A stretch of 64,000 bases of DNA from Thermoproteota archaeon (lineage in GTDB: Archaea; Thermoproteota; Nitrososphaeria; Nitrososphaerales; Nitrosopumilaceae). The position numbers and the translations under genes were made by a program. Of this stretch, positions 1 through 8,201 are shown piece by piece. The DNA lies in contig QQVN01000005.1 of assembly GCA_003352285.1 (NCBI GenBank), positions 557,017-621,016 of the forward strand. The letters run 5' to 3'. Position 1 is the stretch's first letter. Every line of letters starts with the position of its first letter. A model generated the notes under the pieces. That model saw nothing but the letters and a program-made list of their open reading frames with translations, searched no databases and was not told the DNA's origin.

Positions 1-1331
1 CCAACAGAATCAAATGATCTCTTCATGAGTATGTTACCAAACATCTTTGCAAGATCCAAGCCTGCGGGTTGTTTCTTTGTATCAACAAAACCTTTGAGTT
101 TTCTGACAACTTCAAGCATTGTAAAGTACTTGTTTTTACCAGAACGAATCTCTTCTGCTTTATCCTCAAATAATTCTAGCATACCTTGAATATCACAGAA
201 TCTTGTTAGTGGGACGAATTTCTTGGTTTCAGCATCCTCAAAGATGTATGTTCCTGCACCACATGCAAAGTGGATTGATAATTCATACTTTGGTTTACTA
301 GAAAATGCTTCAATTACGTTTGTTAATGGCATGCAACTTGGAACTGGGAACCAGTCATCAACTGTTACATCACCGTTTGTTTGCTCTTCAATTCTTTGAA
401 TACAATCTGGAATGGTAATTCTATATTTTTCACGCTCTTGCTTACCCATTCTTCCTGTCAAGGAAACTGGTTGGAAATTTACTGCGTGAACTACATCCAT
501 GTTCTTTTGTGCATATCGGATAATACCGCCTAATTCATGGTCATTAATTGATTTGATGACAGTTGGAACAAATACTACTGTTGTACCTGTTTTTCTGCAG
601 CTATCAAGAGCATAAGGAATTTCCCAATGATTCTTTGGGTTTGTTCTTGCAGTTACACCGTCAAAGCTTAAGTAAAGATTGTTACATCCTGCTAGTCTTA
701 CTTCACGAGCAGCTTCAGGATCCATTGCATGTCGGATACCATTGGTATTCATTTGGACATGTTCAACTCCTTCTTCTTTCATAATTTTGATAACATCAGC
801 GATATCCTCTCGCAACATTGGTTCACCACCAGTAATTTGCATAGAGTTGCCTGGAATTGGTCTTTCAGAGCGTAGAGTCTTCATCATTGCTCTTACTTGA
901 TCTTGTGATGGCTCATACATGTAAGCGCCTTCTAGCCCTTTCTTTACATAGAAGAAGCAGTACCAGCATGTGAGATCACATCTATTAGTAACTATCATGT
1001 TTGCTAATCCACTGTGTGAAAGATGGTTTGAACACAATCCACAGTTATTTGGACATGAACACTTGTCAATCATAACATTTGGAGCATGGGCACCTTTGCC
1101 ATCCATCCAATAAGTACTAAATTTCTTGTACATCTCATAAGAACCAAAGTAAAGCTCCTCACATTCACCGTGCGTAGGGCAAGTCTTTGTCATGTAGACT
1201 CTGCCATTTCTCTCAAAGACTTCGGCATCTAATATCATGTTACAATCTGGACAGATGCTTTGAGTAAATCTAATAGTAGATTTCTTACCTACTTGTTTAG
1301 TAGATTGATTTGCAATCTGAATTAGAGCCAT
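1..1331 (-). CDS. tes: Radical SAM protein, tetraether lipid synthase (Tes)-like, 3' end beyond window
   Basis: About 443 codons are visible and the C-terminus lies outside the window. The radical SAM motif CxxxCxxC is C118, C122 and C125 (RCDLTCWYC). It is preceded by cysteine pairs at about 27/30 and 51/57 and a CSCPNNCGLC cluster at 91-100, the multi-cysteine layout of archaeal Tes/GDGT-synthase proteins. A GGEP motif follows. Known Tes enzymes join archaeol tails through biphytanyl C-C bonds to make membrane-spanning tetraether lipids; the function here is inferred from family resemblance. I chose the ATG at 1331 because a TATA-like box at 1360-1365 puts the transcript start near 1336. 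An in-frame ATG at 1346 would lie upstream of that start. A related radical SAM enzyme of other specificity is possible. Confidence 0.75.
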   Translation of the reverse strand, partial: MALIQIANQSTKQVGKKSTIRFTQSICPDCNMILDAEVFERNGRVYMTKTCPTHGECEELYFGSYEMYKKFSTYWMDGKGAHAPNVMIDKCSCPNNCGLCSNHLSHSGLANMIVTNRCDLTCWYCFFYVKKGLEGAYMYEPSQDQVRAMMKTLRSERPIPGNSMQITGGEPMLREDIADVIKIMKEEGVEHVQMNTNGIRHAMDPEAAREVRLAGCNNLYLSFDGVTARTNPKNHWEIPYALDSCRKTGTTVVFVPTVIKSINDHELGGIIRYAQKNMDVVHAVNFQPVSLTGRMGKQEREKYRITIPDCIQRIEEQTNGDVTVDDWFPVPSCMPLTNVIEAFSSKPKYELSIHFACGAGTYIFEDAETKKFVPLTRFCDIQGMLELFEDKAEEIRSGKNKYFTMLEVVRKLKGFVDTKKQPAGLDLAKMFGNILMKRSFDSV

Positions 1332-1359
1332 ACCTATTAGTGGCATTTTTTCAAAATGG

Positions 1360-1365
1360 TATATA
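1360..1365 (-). promoter_or_regulatory. TATA-like box for the Tes-like gene
   Basis: TATATA is centred at about 1362.5, roughly 31 bases upstream of the ATG at 1331 on the minus strand. This predicts a very short leader. Position and composition are the only evidence. Confidence 0.4.
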
Positions 1366-1416
1366 ATCCATTTCCCACTAGGCCCCGTTGGAATGTGTGT
1401 AATTATTCCTGTGGAG

Positions 1417-1424
1417 TTTAAATA
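1417..1424 (+). promoter_or_regulatory. TATA box of the trmB-dtxR operon
   Basis: TTTAAATA is centred 27 bases upstream of the ATG at 1448. That is the normal archaeal TATA-to-start distance, so the mRNA is probably leaderless. Confidence 0.5.
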
Positions 1425-1431
1425 CAAAGAA

Positions 1432-1446
1432 CGATCGATTAGATCG
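1432..1446. promoter_or_regulatory. Inverted repeat between TATA box and trmB start, candidate operator
   Basis: CGATC-GATTA-GATCG has two perfect 5-base arms around a 5-base spacer. It sits between the TATA box and the ATG of a TrmB-family regulator, where a bound protein would block initiation. Autoregulation is inferred. Confidence 0.35.
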
Positions 1447-1447
1447 C

Positions 1448-2212
1448 ATGAGCATTTCTGATAAGACACGAAAATCACTAGAAAAAATAGGTTTGACTAG
1501 TTATGAAATTAGGACTTTTTCCTCCCTTCTCAAAGACGGAGAATTAACTGCGTCTGATCTTAGTCAAAAATCAGGAGTGCCATATTCAAAGATCTACGAA
1601 GTGTTAGGAACACTTGAGGATAAAGGATGGATTGGCTCTGATGACTCTCGTCCAACAAAATATTTCCCAAAATCTCCAAAGACCGGCTTAGAGACCACAA
1701 AGCAAAAAATGGAGATAGACTTTGCAGCAAACCAGAGTATTATTTTAAATGAACTTGTTCCACTCTATGAAAAAAGTGGTACTAGTGAAAGGCCTGACAT
1801 TTGGGTCTTATCAGGTACCGTAAACATTGCAGCAAAAATCTTGGAAATGGTAGAATCTTGCAGAAGTGAAGTCATGATTGCTCTCCCTGAGGCAGGTCAG
1901 GCCTTAGTAAAGCAGGCATTACCAAAATTACGATCATTGCATGATAGGGGTGTAAAAATAACAATTCTAACATCAGATAAGATGGATAAAGAGTCACTAA
2001 AAGCAATCACTAGAGTAGCCACAGTAAAAGTGAAAAAAGGTCTTTTTGGAGGAGGTATTATCTCTGATAAACGCTATGTAGTAATTTTGTTAGGACCTGA
2101 AATTGGAAGTACAAATGCTGAAACAGTCGCAATATGGGCAGATCATGCTGGATTAGCAGGATTTGCAAGGGAATACTTTGAATATTTATTAAAAGATTCA
2201 AAGAAGTCATAG
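1448..2212 (+). CDS. TrmB-family transcriptional regulator
   Basis: 254 residues, a usual TrmB length. Residues 1-85 form a winged helix-turn-helix (GLTSYEIRTFSSLL; then SDLSQKSGVPYSKIYEVLGT as recognition region), followed by a linker. The C-terminal effector half (about 105-250) has the phospholipase-D-like/TrmB regulatory fold pattern (sensor strand VMIALPEAG, then KITILTSDK). TrmB proteins often sense sugars or other small ligands; the ligand here is unknown. The dtxR-type gene starts two bases after this stop, so the two regulators are probably co-transcribed. An inverted repeat just upstream may be its own operator. Confidence 0.85.
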   Translation: MSISDKTRKSLEKIGLTSYEIRTFSSLLKDGELTASDLSQKSGVPYSKIYEVLGTLEDKGWIGSDDSRPTKYFPKSPKTGLETTKQKMEIDFAANQSIILNELVPLYEKSGTSERPDIWVLSGTVNIAAKILEMVESCRSEVMIALPEAGQALVKQALPKLRSLHDRGVKITILTSDKMDKESLKAITRVATVKVKKGLFGGGIISDKRYVVILLGPEIGSTNAETVAIWADHAGLAGFAREYFEYLLKDSKKS

Positions 2213-2213
2213 T

Positions 2214-2672
2214 ATGGATTCATTGGATCAGGAAGTTCTTTTTGTTGGAACTGCTGAAGCAGAGCATGTTGAGATGTATCTCAAAGCAATCTGGCATATC
2301 AAAGAACGTGGAGAGGACGTCAAGATTAGCTCAATTGCAAAGATGCTCAATGTAAGACAACCAAGTGTGGTTCAAATGCTCAAAAAGCTCAATGAACAAA
2401 AATTAGTCAATTATAACAAAGCAGGAGTAACATTAACCCAAGAGGGAGAAAGGATAGGATCCGTAATGATGAGAAATAGTAGACTCCTTGAAGTTTTGAT
2501 GGACAGTGCACTAAAAATAGAAATTGATGAAGAGATGGTTTGCGGAGTAGAGCATCATATGAATAAACAATTTACAAATGCATTATGTACCATGCTAAAA
2601 CACCCTAGAAAGTGTCCTCATGACCATGAAATTCCAATGGGTGAATGTTGTAAACAAAACAATGAAGAATAA
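2214..2672 (+). CDS. DtxR/MntR-family metal-dependent regulator
   Basis: 152 residues. The N-terminal helix-turn-helix (about 15-75: EMYLKAIWHIKERGEDVKIS, then LNVRQPSVVQMLKKL) is typical of DtxR/MntR. The second domain holds likely metal ligands: C109, E112, H113 and H114 in the VCGVEHHMN segment, then cysteines and histidines in a CPHDHEI segment and a GECC end. Such proteins bind DNA when loaded with Fe(II) or Mn(II). No SH3-like third domain is present, so it is the short form. It is the second gene of an operon with the TrmB regulator; target genes cannot be told from the sequence. Confidence 0.85.
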   Translation: MDSLDQEVLFVGTAEAEHVEMYLKAIWHIKERGEDVKISSIAKMLNVRQPSVVQMLKKLNEQKLVNYNKAGVTLTQEGERIGSVMMRNSRLLEVLMDSALKIEIDEEMVCGVEHHMNKQFTNALCTMLKHPRKCPHDHEIPMGECCKQNNEE

Positions 2673-2728
2673 GAATAACTTGTAATTCAAAACCTAAGAG
2701 ATATAATTAACAAATTTTAAGATTAAAC

Positions 2729-2893
2729 ATGGCATGCTTTTGTGGCTGTGAAACATATCAAAAAAACGAAGATGGTTTCAAATTAGCTTGTGTAAAATGC
2801 GGTCATGGACCACAAAATCATGAAGAAGAATTTCGAGCTGCAGCAAGAGCTAATGAGCAGCAGAGTCAAAAAAGAGACGCAGATTTTGGATAA
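2729..2893 (+). CDS. Small zinc-binding-type protein, 54 aa
   Basis: ATG at 2729 to TAA at 2891-2893. The protein has a Cys-rich N-terminus (MACFCGCETY), a second knuckle CVKCGHG at 21-27 and a charged, Gln-rich C-terminal helix. Four or five cysteines plus a histidine suggest one zinc site. The TATA-like ATATAATT about 29 bases upstream supports a leaderless transcript. The stop directly abuts the convergent yjbQ-family stop at 2894. I do not recognise a function. Confidence 0.65.
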   Translation: MACFCGCETYQKNEDGFKLACVKCGHGPQNHEEEFRAAARANEQQSQKRDADFG

Positions 2894-3313
2894 TCATTCG
2901 CCTATTATTTTTACTAAAACACGTTTTTGCCTTTTTCCATCAAATTCACCATAAAAGATCTGCTCCCATGGACCAAAGTCTAGCTTGCCATCTGTGATTG
3001 CAACTACAACTTCCCTGCCCATAACTTGTCTCTTTAGATGAGCATCAGCATTATCTTCACCAGTATCATTATGTTTGTATTGTGAAATTGGTTCGTGAGG
3101 AGCCAATCCTTCTAACCATTTTTCATAATCACTATGTAATCCAGATTCATTATCATTGATAAAGACACTAGCAGTAATATGCATGGCATTCACAAGACAC
3201 AAACCCTCACGAATTTTACTTTTGTAAACTAATTTTTCTATGTCTTGTGTGATGTTAAGAAAAGAGATCCTTCTTTTTGTATTAAATGTCAAATATTCAG
3301 TAAGTGATTTCAA
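2894..3313 (-). CDS. YjbQ/UPF0047 family protein
   Basis: 139 residues, the full family length. Family features are [15 protein letters not shown] at about 46-60, then [16 protein letters not shown] and the C-terminal strand [20 protein letters not shown]. The conserved histidines and acidic residues form the metal pocket of the fold. Some family members have a thiamine-phosphate synthase-like activity in vitro, but the physiological role is unsettled. The candidate C/D box sRNA and its hairpin lie just upstream on the same strand, so transcription of the two may be linked or separated by that hairpin. Confidence 0.85.
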   Translation of the reverse strand: MKSLTEYLTFNTKRRISFLNITQDIEKLVYKSKIREGLCLVNAMHITASVFINDNESGLHSDYEKWLEGLAPHEPISQYKHNDTGEDNADAHLKRQVMGREVVVAITDGKLDFGPWEQIFYGEFDGKRQKRVLVKIIGE

Positions 3314-3331
3314 TAGAAATTAAAAATTGCT

Positions 3332-3350
3332 TCTAGAATAAAATTCTAGA
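3332..3350 (-). terminator. Hairpin plus T-tract after the candidate sRNA
   Basis: TCTAGAAT-TTT-ATTCTAGA is an 8-bp perfect stem with a 3-base loop on the minus strand. It is followed by AGCAATTTTTAATTT. It begins one base after the 3' end of the candidate sRNA and ends about 19 bases before the yjbQ-family ATG. It could terminate the sRNA or be a processing signal. Confidence 0.5.
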
Positions 3351-3351
3351 G

Positions 3352-3411
3352 GCAGGCTCAGAACTCAAGATCCATATCATCAATCAATGGGATACGTTCA
3401 TCAACGCCTGC
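3352..3411 (-). ncRNA. Candidate C/D box sRNA (rRNA 2'-O-methylation guide)
   Basis: Read on the minus strand this 60-nt element has a 6-bp terminal stem (GCAGGC with GCCTGC). Next come a C-box-like TTGATGA at 3398-3404, a 10-nt spacer and a weak D' box TTGA. A C' box TTGATGA lies at 3377-3383, then a 15-nt guide segment, then D box CTGA at 3358-3361. Length, order and stem match archaeal C/D sRNAs. Weak points are U instead of purine at the first C-box base and no spacer between D' and C'. The D-guide would pair with an RNA containing AACTCAAGATCC. The target was not identified. Confidence 0.5.
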
Positions 3412-3483
3412 ACATCAGTTTAAACAAAATCCTAATTGAGTCTTTCAAGAAGCTTGATAAATGGCATATGACTAGGTGACATA

Positions 3484-3900
3484 ATGGTAGCCATCGATAC
3501 ACCTGCATCATTAGAAAGTTTTAGACGATTTATCATCACAAGTACATGTAGCTCATATGCTCCAAAAAGTTATCTTGATGATTTTGAAGTATTTGCAGAA
3601 CGTGATGAAAGCCTAGGTTCAATATATGTAGAAGCAGCTGATAAAGTTACAATCAAAAAAATTCGTGATATAACATTTGTAAATGCAAGAGATGTGTTAG
3701 GAATTATTTACAATTCAAAAAGTGGAAATACTGCATTAAAGTGGCGTCAAATTAGAAGAAACACAGGCAAAGTTACTGGTGAAGCATCATCAAATTCTCT
3801 TGTTAACTTGGCTGAAGCAGGAGTGATAACTCTTGATTGGGTTGAAAATTACGTTCGTAAAAAGACTAAAGACGATAAGGTAAATGAGATAACAAGTTAA
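3484..3900 (+). CDS. Conserved hypothetical protein, 138 aa
   Basis: ATG start. A TATA-like TTGATAAAT at 3454-3462 is 26 bases upstream, suggesting a leaderless mRNA. The protein is soluble, mixed alpha/beta, with no signal peptide or membrane segment and a basic Lys-rich end (VRKKTKDDK). One central stretch is rich in Arg/Lys (KWRQIRRNTGKVTG, about 92-105) and could touch nucleic acid. I do not recognise a family. Codon use resembles the neighbours, so there is no sign of recent transfer. Confidence 0.7.
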   Translation: MVAIDTPASLESFRRFIITSTCSSYAPKSYLDDFEVFAERDESLGSIYVEAADKVTIKKIRDITFVNARDVLGIIYNSKSGNTALKWRQIRRNTGKVTGEASSNSLVNLAEAGVITLDWVENYVRKKTKDDKVNEITS

Positions 3901-3941
3901 GATTATCTTAATTTTTTAACTACACATTCATAATTCAAATA

Positions 3942-4997
3942 ATGATTAAAAAAATTATTGATGAAAATTCAATTTCGGTTATTCCCGAAGAATCAGATGA
4001 TTTGTTGATTTTGCGTCGTATAATTCAAAAAGATGATAGAGTTATTGCAGATACAACGAGAGTAATAAAACAAGAAAAAGAATACTCTAGGCCAGATAGA
4101 GGAGAAAAAGTTAGAATTAGAATTGCATTAAATGTTGAAAAAGTTTCTTTAGATAATGTCCTTGATAGGTTACGAGTTCATGGAGTAATTATTGAATCAA
4201 ATAATGAATCAGTTCCTCATGGTTCACATCATTCTATTTCAATAAAACCTGATGAAGGAATTACTATTTTCAAGAAAAAATGGAATCAGATGGAAAAAAA
4301 ACTTTTAGAATCAAAAGATCAGAATGTTGGATTCTTACTAATTGCAATTGATACTGCAGATTGTGGAATAGGAAAACTAAAAGGAACTCATTTACAGATA
4401 ATGCCAAATATTTACTCAGGTGCAAGTGGGAAAAGATACAAAACAAATTTCAATATAGAAAAATTTTTTGAAGAAGTACATAGTGCATTATTATCACTAA
4501 TTAAAGACAATGATACAATAATTGTTTTTGGGCCTGGTGAAACTAGGAAGAAATTTGCAAATTATTTAGAAAAGAAATTCTCAAAGAAGAAATTTCAGAT
4601 TAAAATTGTTGATGGGATTGATTCGGGAGGTGAAGATGGTATCTACACCTTTACTAAGTCACCGGTAATGAAAGAAATTCTCTCAAATAGTAAGCTAGCA
4701 ATTGTTTCTACAATAATTGATGAGATAATGTACATGGCAAATAAAAAAAGTCAAAAATTTACGATGGGTTTTAGTGAAACAAAAGAGGCAGGAGATATTG
4801 GTGCAATTGAGTCATTAATTTTTTCTGATAAAATCATTCAGACAGAAAATGAAGACAAAATCATTCAATTTTTAAATGATATTGAGAGTAAAGGTGCCAA
4901 AGTTTTCAGCGTGGATTCATCAACAGATGTAGGATTACGTGTTGATGGACTTGGCGGAATAATTGCAACATTACGTTATTCAGTTTCTAAAGGGTAG
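3942..4997 (+). CDS. pelA: Pelota, mRNA surveillance / ribosome rescue factor
   Basis: 351 residues, typical of archaeal Pelota. It has the N-terminal Sm-like domain (about 1-130: VIPEESDDLLILRRIIQKDD), a central eRF1-like domain 2 (about 135-260, VGFLLIAIDTADCGIGKLKG) and C-terminal domain 3 (about 265-351, ending RVDGLGGIIATLRY). The GGQ peptide-release motif of aRF1 is absent, as expected. Pelota enters the empty A site of stalled ribosomes and, with aEF1A and ABCE1, splits them. The gene overlaps the convergent cutA stop by 11 bases. Confidence 0.93.
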   Translation: MIKKIIDENSISVIPEESDDLLILRRIIQKDDRVIADTTRVIKQEKEYSRPDRGEKVRIRIALNVEKVSLDNVLDRLRVHGVIIESNNESVPHGSHHSISIKPDEGITIFKKKWNQMEKKLLESKDQNVGFLLIAIDTADCGIGKLKGTHLQIMPNIYSGASGKRYKTNFNIEKFFEEVHSALLSLIKDNDTIIVFGPGETRKKFANYLEKKFSKKKFQIKIVDGIDSGGEDGIYTFTKSPVMKEILSNSKLAIVSTIIDEIMYMANKKSQKFTMGFSETKEAGDIGAIESLIFSDKIIQTENEDKIIQFLNDIESKGAKVFSVDSSTDVGLRVDGLGGIIATLRYSVSKG

Positions 4998-5298
4998 AAC
5001 CGACTACCCATTTTAGATATGATTTGTTAATTGAATTCAAATTAATCTCAGCTATTTCAGGAACATCATATGGATGTGTTTTTTGGATTTTTTCTTTGAG
5101 TTTTTTCTTATTTTTTTGTGTGGTTTTGAATAATGCAAGGTATTCAGAAGTATTTTCTATTTTATTATTCCAAGAATAAATCGATGAGATTTTAGAAATG
5201 TTTACACAGGCTACAATTTTTTCTTTAACTAATTGATTTGCGATTTTGGTGATTATTCTTTTATTGGGATATGTTGAAATTATTATGACTGGATTCAC
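4987..5298 (-). CDS. cutA: CutA1-family protein (divalent cation tolerance)
   Basis: 103 residues, the normal CutA length. It has the trimeric ferredoxin-like pattern: N-terminal strand VIIISTYPNK, then KEKIVACVNIS (the conserved A-C-V-N element) and IYSWNNKIE. Near the end are the HPYDVPEI motif and a terminal YLKWV. CutA proteins were named for copper tolerance in E. coli; their archaeal role is uncertain. It converges on pelota with an 11-base overlap. Confidence 0.92.
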   Translation of the reverse strand: MNPVIIISTYPNKRIITKIANQLVKEKIVACVNISKISSIYSWNNKIENTSEYLALFKTTQKNKKKLKEKIQKTHPYDVPEIAEINLNSINKSYLKWVVGSTL

Positions 5299-5341
5299 AG
5301 TAACCGATAAATGTACGTAATTAAAAAAAGTACCAATTAAT

Positions 5342-6544
5342 TTGGAATTTGATTTTATAACGGAAAATTCAATTATTTACGTTCTTTTGGCTTGGGTAGT
5401 AATCGTACTTGTAGCAAAAGGGCTCAAACTCGAAAAGCATGGGTTTGAGATAAAGGCTTACAGTCTGGTGTATAAGAACAAAGGTGTCCAATCCGTGCTT
5501 ACAAAAATGCTCTCGCGAACTAGGAGAGGCATTCGTGTGTTTGCAGATGTTAGTGTCATTTCAGGTTTTATTATGATGGGCTTTGCATTCTGGTTTTTGT
5601 TATCAAATATTTCAAAATTTTTTGTTGCTCCAACAGAATTTGCTGAAGTTACGGTTTTAATTCCAGGAATTACATTAACTTCTTCAGCTTCTATTACTTA
5701 CTTTTTGTTATCAATTCCAATAGTTCTTGTAATTCATGAAGGAGCTCATGGAATTGTAGCTACGCTTGAGAAGATTAAGATCAAAACTGGTGGCTTTGCA
5801 ATATTCATTGCAATGTTTGCTGGATTCGTAGAACCAGATGAGGAAGAATTCGATAAGGCAAAAAAGATTTCAAAACTACGAGTAATTGGAGCAGGTGCTA
5901 CTTCTAATGTTATTTTTGCACTTGTTTTAGGAGCAATTTTACTAACGAATCCGCTCTTTGCAATTGTACTTCCAGAACCAATCCTTGGTGCATTTTATGA
6001 TGCTCCTGAAGGTGTTATGGTACTATCTTTAATCGATGGACTTGGAGCAGAGAAGGCAGGGATACAACCCAATGATATCATAACTGCCATAAATGACCAG
6101 AGAATTTTGACGCCGATAGATTTTCAGAATATTGAATTAAAGTCAGGTGAAACAGTTACTGTAAGCGTTCTAAGAGATGGAAATGAACTACAGATTCCAG
6201 TAGAAATAATGCCATCACCTGAAGATCCTGAAAGAGGATTAATCGGAATAATGAGAGATAATTCTTTTGCGTATAAACCAGTCTACAATTTTATTGAATG
6301 GAATAATCCACAACTTTCCATGTTTCTACTATGGCTTTGGATGATCTCATTTTTTATTGGTATTATCAATATGTTGCCTCTACCAATTTTAGATGGAGGT
6401 AAATTCATTCACAGTATTATTGATAAAAAAATTTCTGATAAATCAGTGAACATCATGATGTGGTCAATCTATGGATTTACATTTATTCTATTTGGGCTAA
6501 ACATTGGCTTGTCATATTTTAAATCAGGTTGGTTTACAATATAA
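5342..6544 (+). CDS. Site-2 protease family zinc metalloprotease with PDZ domain
   Basis: 400 residues from a TTG start, which has a TATA-like TAATTAAAA about 24 bases upstream. The protein has several membrane helices. H132-E133-G-A-H136 is the HExxH zinc site inside a transmembrane helix, and the third ligand is in the LDG motif (D351). Between them lies a PDZ domain at about 215-290 (LGAEKAGIQPNDIITAIND). This RseP/SpoIVFB-like layout predicts intramembrane cleavage of signalling or membrane proteins. No substrate is evident nearby. Confidence 0.9.
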   Translation: MEFDFITENSIIYVLLAWVVIVLVAKGLKLEKHGFEIKAYSLVYKNKGVQSVLTKMLSRTRRGIRVFADVSVISGFIMMGFAFWFLLSNISKFFVAPTEFAEVTVLIPGITLTSSASITYFLLSIPIVLVIHEGAHGIVATLEKIKIKTGGFAIFIAMFAGFVEPDEEEFDKAKKISKLRVIGAGATSNVIFALVLGAILLTNPLFAIVLPEPILGAFYDAPEGVMVLSLIDGLGAEKAGIQPNDIITAINDQRILTPIDFQNIELKSGETVTVSVLRDGNELQIPVEIMPSPEDPERGLIGIMRDNSFAYKPVYNFIEWNNPQLSMFLLWLWMISFFIGIINMLPLPILDGGKFIHSIIDKKISDKSVNIMMWSIYGFTFILFGLNIGLSYFKSGWFTI

Positions 6545-6578
6545 AAAAACATAAAGTACAAAAAAATTCTTGAAAATT

Positions 6579-7493
6579 ATGAAATGCGATAGGTGTGATA
6601 ATAAGGCAGTTTATTCAAGAAAATATTCTGGAGAGAATTTTTGTTCAGATTGTTTTTCAAATGCTATTTTACGTAAAACTGCAAAAACCATTTCTAAGTA
6701 TAAAATGATAAAAAATAACGAATTAGTATGTGTAGGTGTATCAGGAGGAAAAGATTCCCTTGCATTATTACACATATTGAATCAAATGTCAAAGACGCAT
6801 AACTTTAGAATTAAAGCTGTTACTATCGATGAAGGAATTCCAGGATATAGAAATGAAGCTTTAGAAATTGTTGAAAAATTTTGTTCAAAACTTGAAGTTG
6901 ATCATACTGTTTATTCTTATGAAAATCTTTTTGATTTAACATTAGATGATGCTTTATCACAAAGAGAAAATGAAAAGACATCCTCATGTTCGATTTGTGG
7001 AATACTACGTAGGAGAGCACTTGACTATGCTGCAAAACAAAACAATGCAGATGTAATTGCAACAGGCCATAATTTGGATGACATATTACAGACATTTTTA
7101 ATTAACATGATATCAGGCGATACCAACAAAATCGGCTGGATGAATCCAGATACATCAAATAATACATTACGAAAAATCAAACCATTTTGTGAGATATACG
7201 AATCTGAGATTGTATTTTATGCATTTACAAATGAATTGCCTTTCCAATCAGAACCATGCCCACACATGAATGAAGGAATTAGAACCGAAATACGCGAATT
7301 TCTAAATTCCTTAGAAGGACAACGTAGTGGAATAAAAAATAATTTGTTTAATTCAATTCTAAAGATTTCTCAAGTAGTGAAAGATGCGAACTACAAAGAG
7401 AAAACAATATGCTCAAAATGTGGGAAAGAATGTACTGGAAAAATTTGTTCTGTATGTCAAATGGTATTACGATTGAAAGATAATCAAACCTAA
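6579..7493 (+). CDS. PP-loop tRNA 2-thiolation enzyme (TtcA/Ncs6 family, TIGR00269-like)
   Basis: About 304 residues. An N-terminal zinc ribbon (CDRCDNK and FCSDC) is followed by a PP-loop SGGKDS at about 53-58 that adenylates tRNA. Central cysteines in SSCSICG and SEPCPH could hold an Fe-S cluster. A C-terminal zinc ribbon (CSKCGKECTGKICSVC) closes the protein. This is the Ncs6/CTU1-like archaeal group that thiolates U34 of tRNAs. The start is ambiguous: an in-frame TTG lies at 6570 and ATG at 6579. The TATA-like box at 6540-6548 predicts transcription from about 6570, so both remain possible. Confidence 0.87.
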   Translation: MKCDRCDNKAVYSRKYSGENFCSDCFSNAILRKTAKTISKYKMIKNNELVCVGVSGGKDSLALLHILNQMSKTHNFRIKAVTIDEGIPGYRNEALEIVEKFCSKLEVDHTVYSYENLFDLTLDDALSQRENEKTSSCSICGILRRRALDYAAKQNNADVIATGHNLDDILQTFLINMISGDTNKIGWMNPDTSNNTLRKIKPFCEIYESEIVFYAFTNELPFQSEPCPHMNEGIRTEIREFLNSLEGQRSGIKNNLFNSILKISQVVKDANYKEKTICSKCGKECTGKICSVCQMVLRLKDNQT

Positions 7494-7497
7494 TGCA

Positions 7498-7504
7498 AAT
7501 ATAA
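7498..7504 (+). promoter_or_regulatory. TATA-like box of the SRP RNA gene
   Basis: AATATAA is centred about 25 bases upstream of the predicted first base of the SRP RNA at 7526, the expected archaeal spacing. Confidence 0.45.
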
Positions 7505-7525
7505 CATTCAATTCTATAAAACATT

Positions 7526-7841
7526 GGTAGTAGGGAGGATCAGGGTGCCAGCCGTGCCCTTTTCTGAAACCGGCTATACGCAGAGATCAGTAACTGTTGG
7601 GTAAATCTCTAGATAGGTAATTCCCGCTTGGTGTGCGGAAATGAAATCACGCCGAGGCGGGTGGTTGCAGCTCTGGAAATATCCGAAGGGATAACTTCCA
7701 AGAGCGAACCAGCGAAAGGGATGAGGTCCGGGAGGGAGCAATCCTAAGTTGGAGCATCCACGCTTCCTCGTCAACGTGGCGGATCTTGTATGCCTTGAAA
7801 TGGGGCTATCCGTCTAGACTGGAACCAACAGATCTACTACC
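7526..7841 (+). ncRNA. ffs: Signal recognition particle (7S) RNA
   Basis: The 316-nt GC-rich block stands out from its AT-rich surroundings. The 5' GGTAGTAG and 3' CTACTACC ends pair, closing the archaeal helix 1. The universally conserved SRP54-binding helix 8 is recognisable as ACCAGCGAAAGGGATGAGG and CCGGGAGGGAGCA. The Alu-like 5' part contains GCCAGCCGTGCCC-type loops. It is the RNA scaffold of the archaeal SRP with SRP54 and SRP19, which targets membrane and exported proteins. A reading frame on the opposite strand of this region is spurious. Confidence 0.9.
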
Positions 7842-7868
7842 TTATAATACTCGAAATTAATTTTGTTT

Positions 7869-8201
7869 ATGGACGGATTAATTTCCTCAGGAAATAAGAG
7901 AACATATGCTGATTTTAAAAAACAGATTCCGAAGAATGTCATACCGTTATTTGATACCCTAAGGGAGTTCTGCTTATCATTAGGTGAAAAAACGATTGAA
8001 GATGTAAGAATGCATAGAGTTGTTTTTTGTAAATCATTTACCTTTAGATGGTTTGCAGATATGGAACCACAAAAAGATCATATCATCATTAAAATTCAAA
8101 AGAATCGAAAAGAACCTGTTATAATTAATGAGATTTCGTTAAAGAGTGATATCACAAATATCAAAAAAACTATTCAAAATGCGTATGAATCAATTCATTA
8201 A
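7869..8201 (+). CDS. Conserved hypothetical protein, 110 aa
   Basis: ATG at 7869 was preferred over the in-frame TTG at 7863. The TATA-like TTATAATA at 7842-7849, overlapping the end of the SRP RNA region, places the transcript start near the ATG. The protein is soluble and basic. It has a central segment FCLSLGEKTIEDVRMHRVVF followed by FRWFADMEPQKDHIIIKIQ. The pattern weakly resembles DUF5655-type proteins, but I cannot confirm it. It overlaps the convergent acylphosphatase by 4 bases. Confidence 0.65.
   Translation: MDGLISSGNKRTYADFKKQIPKNVIPLFDTLREFCLSLGEKTIEDVRMHRVVFCKSFTFRWFADMEPQKDHIIIKIQKNRKEPVIINEISLKSDITNIKKTIQNAYESIH

Noticed and set aside
7574..7774. A 66-aa minus-strand frame
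   Set aside because: It lies within the SRP RNA gene; the structure and conserved helices explain the sequence.
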